Assembly: GCA_018824925.1 (NCBI GenBank)
Contig: JAHJFH010000374.1
Span: 1 to 5,498, forward strand
Source: Thermoplasmatota archaeon
Lineage (GTDB): Archaea; Thermoplasmatota; E2; DHVEG-1
Direction: 5' to 3'
DNA: 5,498 nt
The position numbers and the translations under genes were made by a program. The notes beneath the pieces were generated by a model. The model ran no database searches. It was not told the DNA's origin and saw only the letters and a list, made by a program, of their open reading frames with translations. Below are positions 5,228-5,498 of this stretch, in pieces (positions within the stretch are counted from its first letter, which is position 1; each line of letters opens with the position of its first letter).

Positions 5228-5498
5228 ATGAAAATAATATATAAAAAACGGGTGCTGAGGAGATCGTCCCCCAATATATTTGGATTCAACCTAGTAATCA
5301 TGCTTATCGTGATGATGCTCATCCCTACAATTACTGCGGTGGATGTACGCCCCGTCCCTAATCCACCCTCTTTTATTGATACAATAAGTAACGATCAGCA
5401 AAATGTACTACAACGCATAGAAAAACATCAACCCCTCCTAACAATTGCTAACCTAGAACCAGTCACGATAGGTCAACAACACTATTACTATGCAAATG
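5228..5498 (+). CDS. Exported protein of unknown function, 5' part only (cut by window edge)
   Basis: An open frame runs from ATG 5228 to the window end with no stop: 90 codons are visible. The N-terminus is strongly basic (MKIIYKKRVLRR), followed by a hydrophobic core at about 17-36 (FGFNLVIMLIVMMLIPTITA) and a likely signal-peptidase site after TITA, so a Sec-exported or anchored protein is expected. The mature part opens with a proline-rich stretch (VRPVPNPPSF), then polar, Gln-rich sequence. No domain can be recognised from this fragment. GGAGGAG (5215-5221) gives a strong SD 6 nt before ATG 5228. In-frame ATGs at 5213 and 5189 would add 5 or 13 residues; the one at 5189 lies where the TATA box predicts transcription to begin and would be leaderless. 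It follows the PKD/wHTH gene in the same direction but with its own promoter. It could be a target of that regulator, which is inference. Confidence 0.75.
   Translation, partial: MKIIYKKRVLRRSSPNIFGFNLVIMLIVMMLIPTITAVDVRPVPNPPSFIDTISNDQQNVLQRIEKHQPLLTIANLEPVTIGQQHYYYAN

Noticed and set aside
5137..5322. A 61-aa minus-strand frame
   Set aside because: It runs antisense through the TATA box, SD and signal peptide of the final gene and has no translation signals of its own.

Overview
The window is archaeal. It carries four archaeal/eukaryotic-type information-processing genes (eL18, uL13, uS9 and RNA polymerase subunit Rpo10). Promoters look like TATA boxes rather than -10/-35 pairs, and Shine-Dalgarno (SD) sites match the archaeal/bacterial GGAGGTGATC core. 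The genome is AT-rich. A membrane protein with an extracytoplasmic PKD domain and a C-terminal tandem winged helix, next to an ABC-2 exporter, is a type I associate with Euryarchaeota, especially Thermoplasmatota-like lineages. The lineage below domain level is inference.

Layout. (1) 1-255, plus strand: a TATA-like promoter followed by two very small ORFs 2 nt apart (33 aa, or 19 aa from an internal start, then a 35-aa single-span membrane peptide with a near-perfect SD). Neither is recognised. (2) 256-320: a short gap between convergent genes. It holds an SD-like sequence with no gene behind it. (3) 321-1740, minus strand: the tight cluster rpl18e-rpl13-rps9-rpoN, with overlaps or 6-nt gaps and its own promoter at 1741-1805. 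The usual archaeal extensions of this cluster are missing on both sides. (4) 1806-3569, minus strand: an ABC-2 type exporter, ATPase then permease, translationally coupled. (5) 3570-3741: a divergent regulatory region with AT-rich TATA candidates and three AAAACAT elements spaced exactly 43 bp apart. (6) 3742-5088, plus strand: a membrane-anchored PKD/tandem-wHTH protein, a likely one-component sensor-regulator. (7) 5089-5227: a T-tract terminator, a clear TATA box and a 10-bp palindrome. (8) 5228 to the window end: the start of a gene for an exported protein, cut by the window edge.

How the parts may work together. The ribosomal/RNAP block is housekeeping. The most system-like part is 1806-5498: an exporter, a divergently transcribed surface-sensing DNA-binding protein, and then a secreted or lipid-anchored protein gene. 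A plausible but unproven reading is that the PKD/wHTH protein senses something outside the cell and controls the exporter and perhaps its downstream neighbour. I see no CRISPR array, tRNA, rRNA, transposase or insertion sequence.
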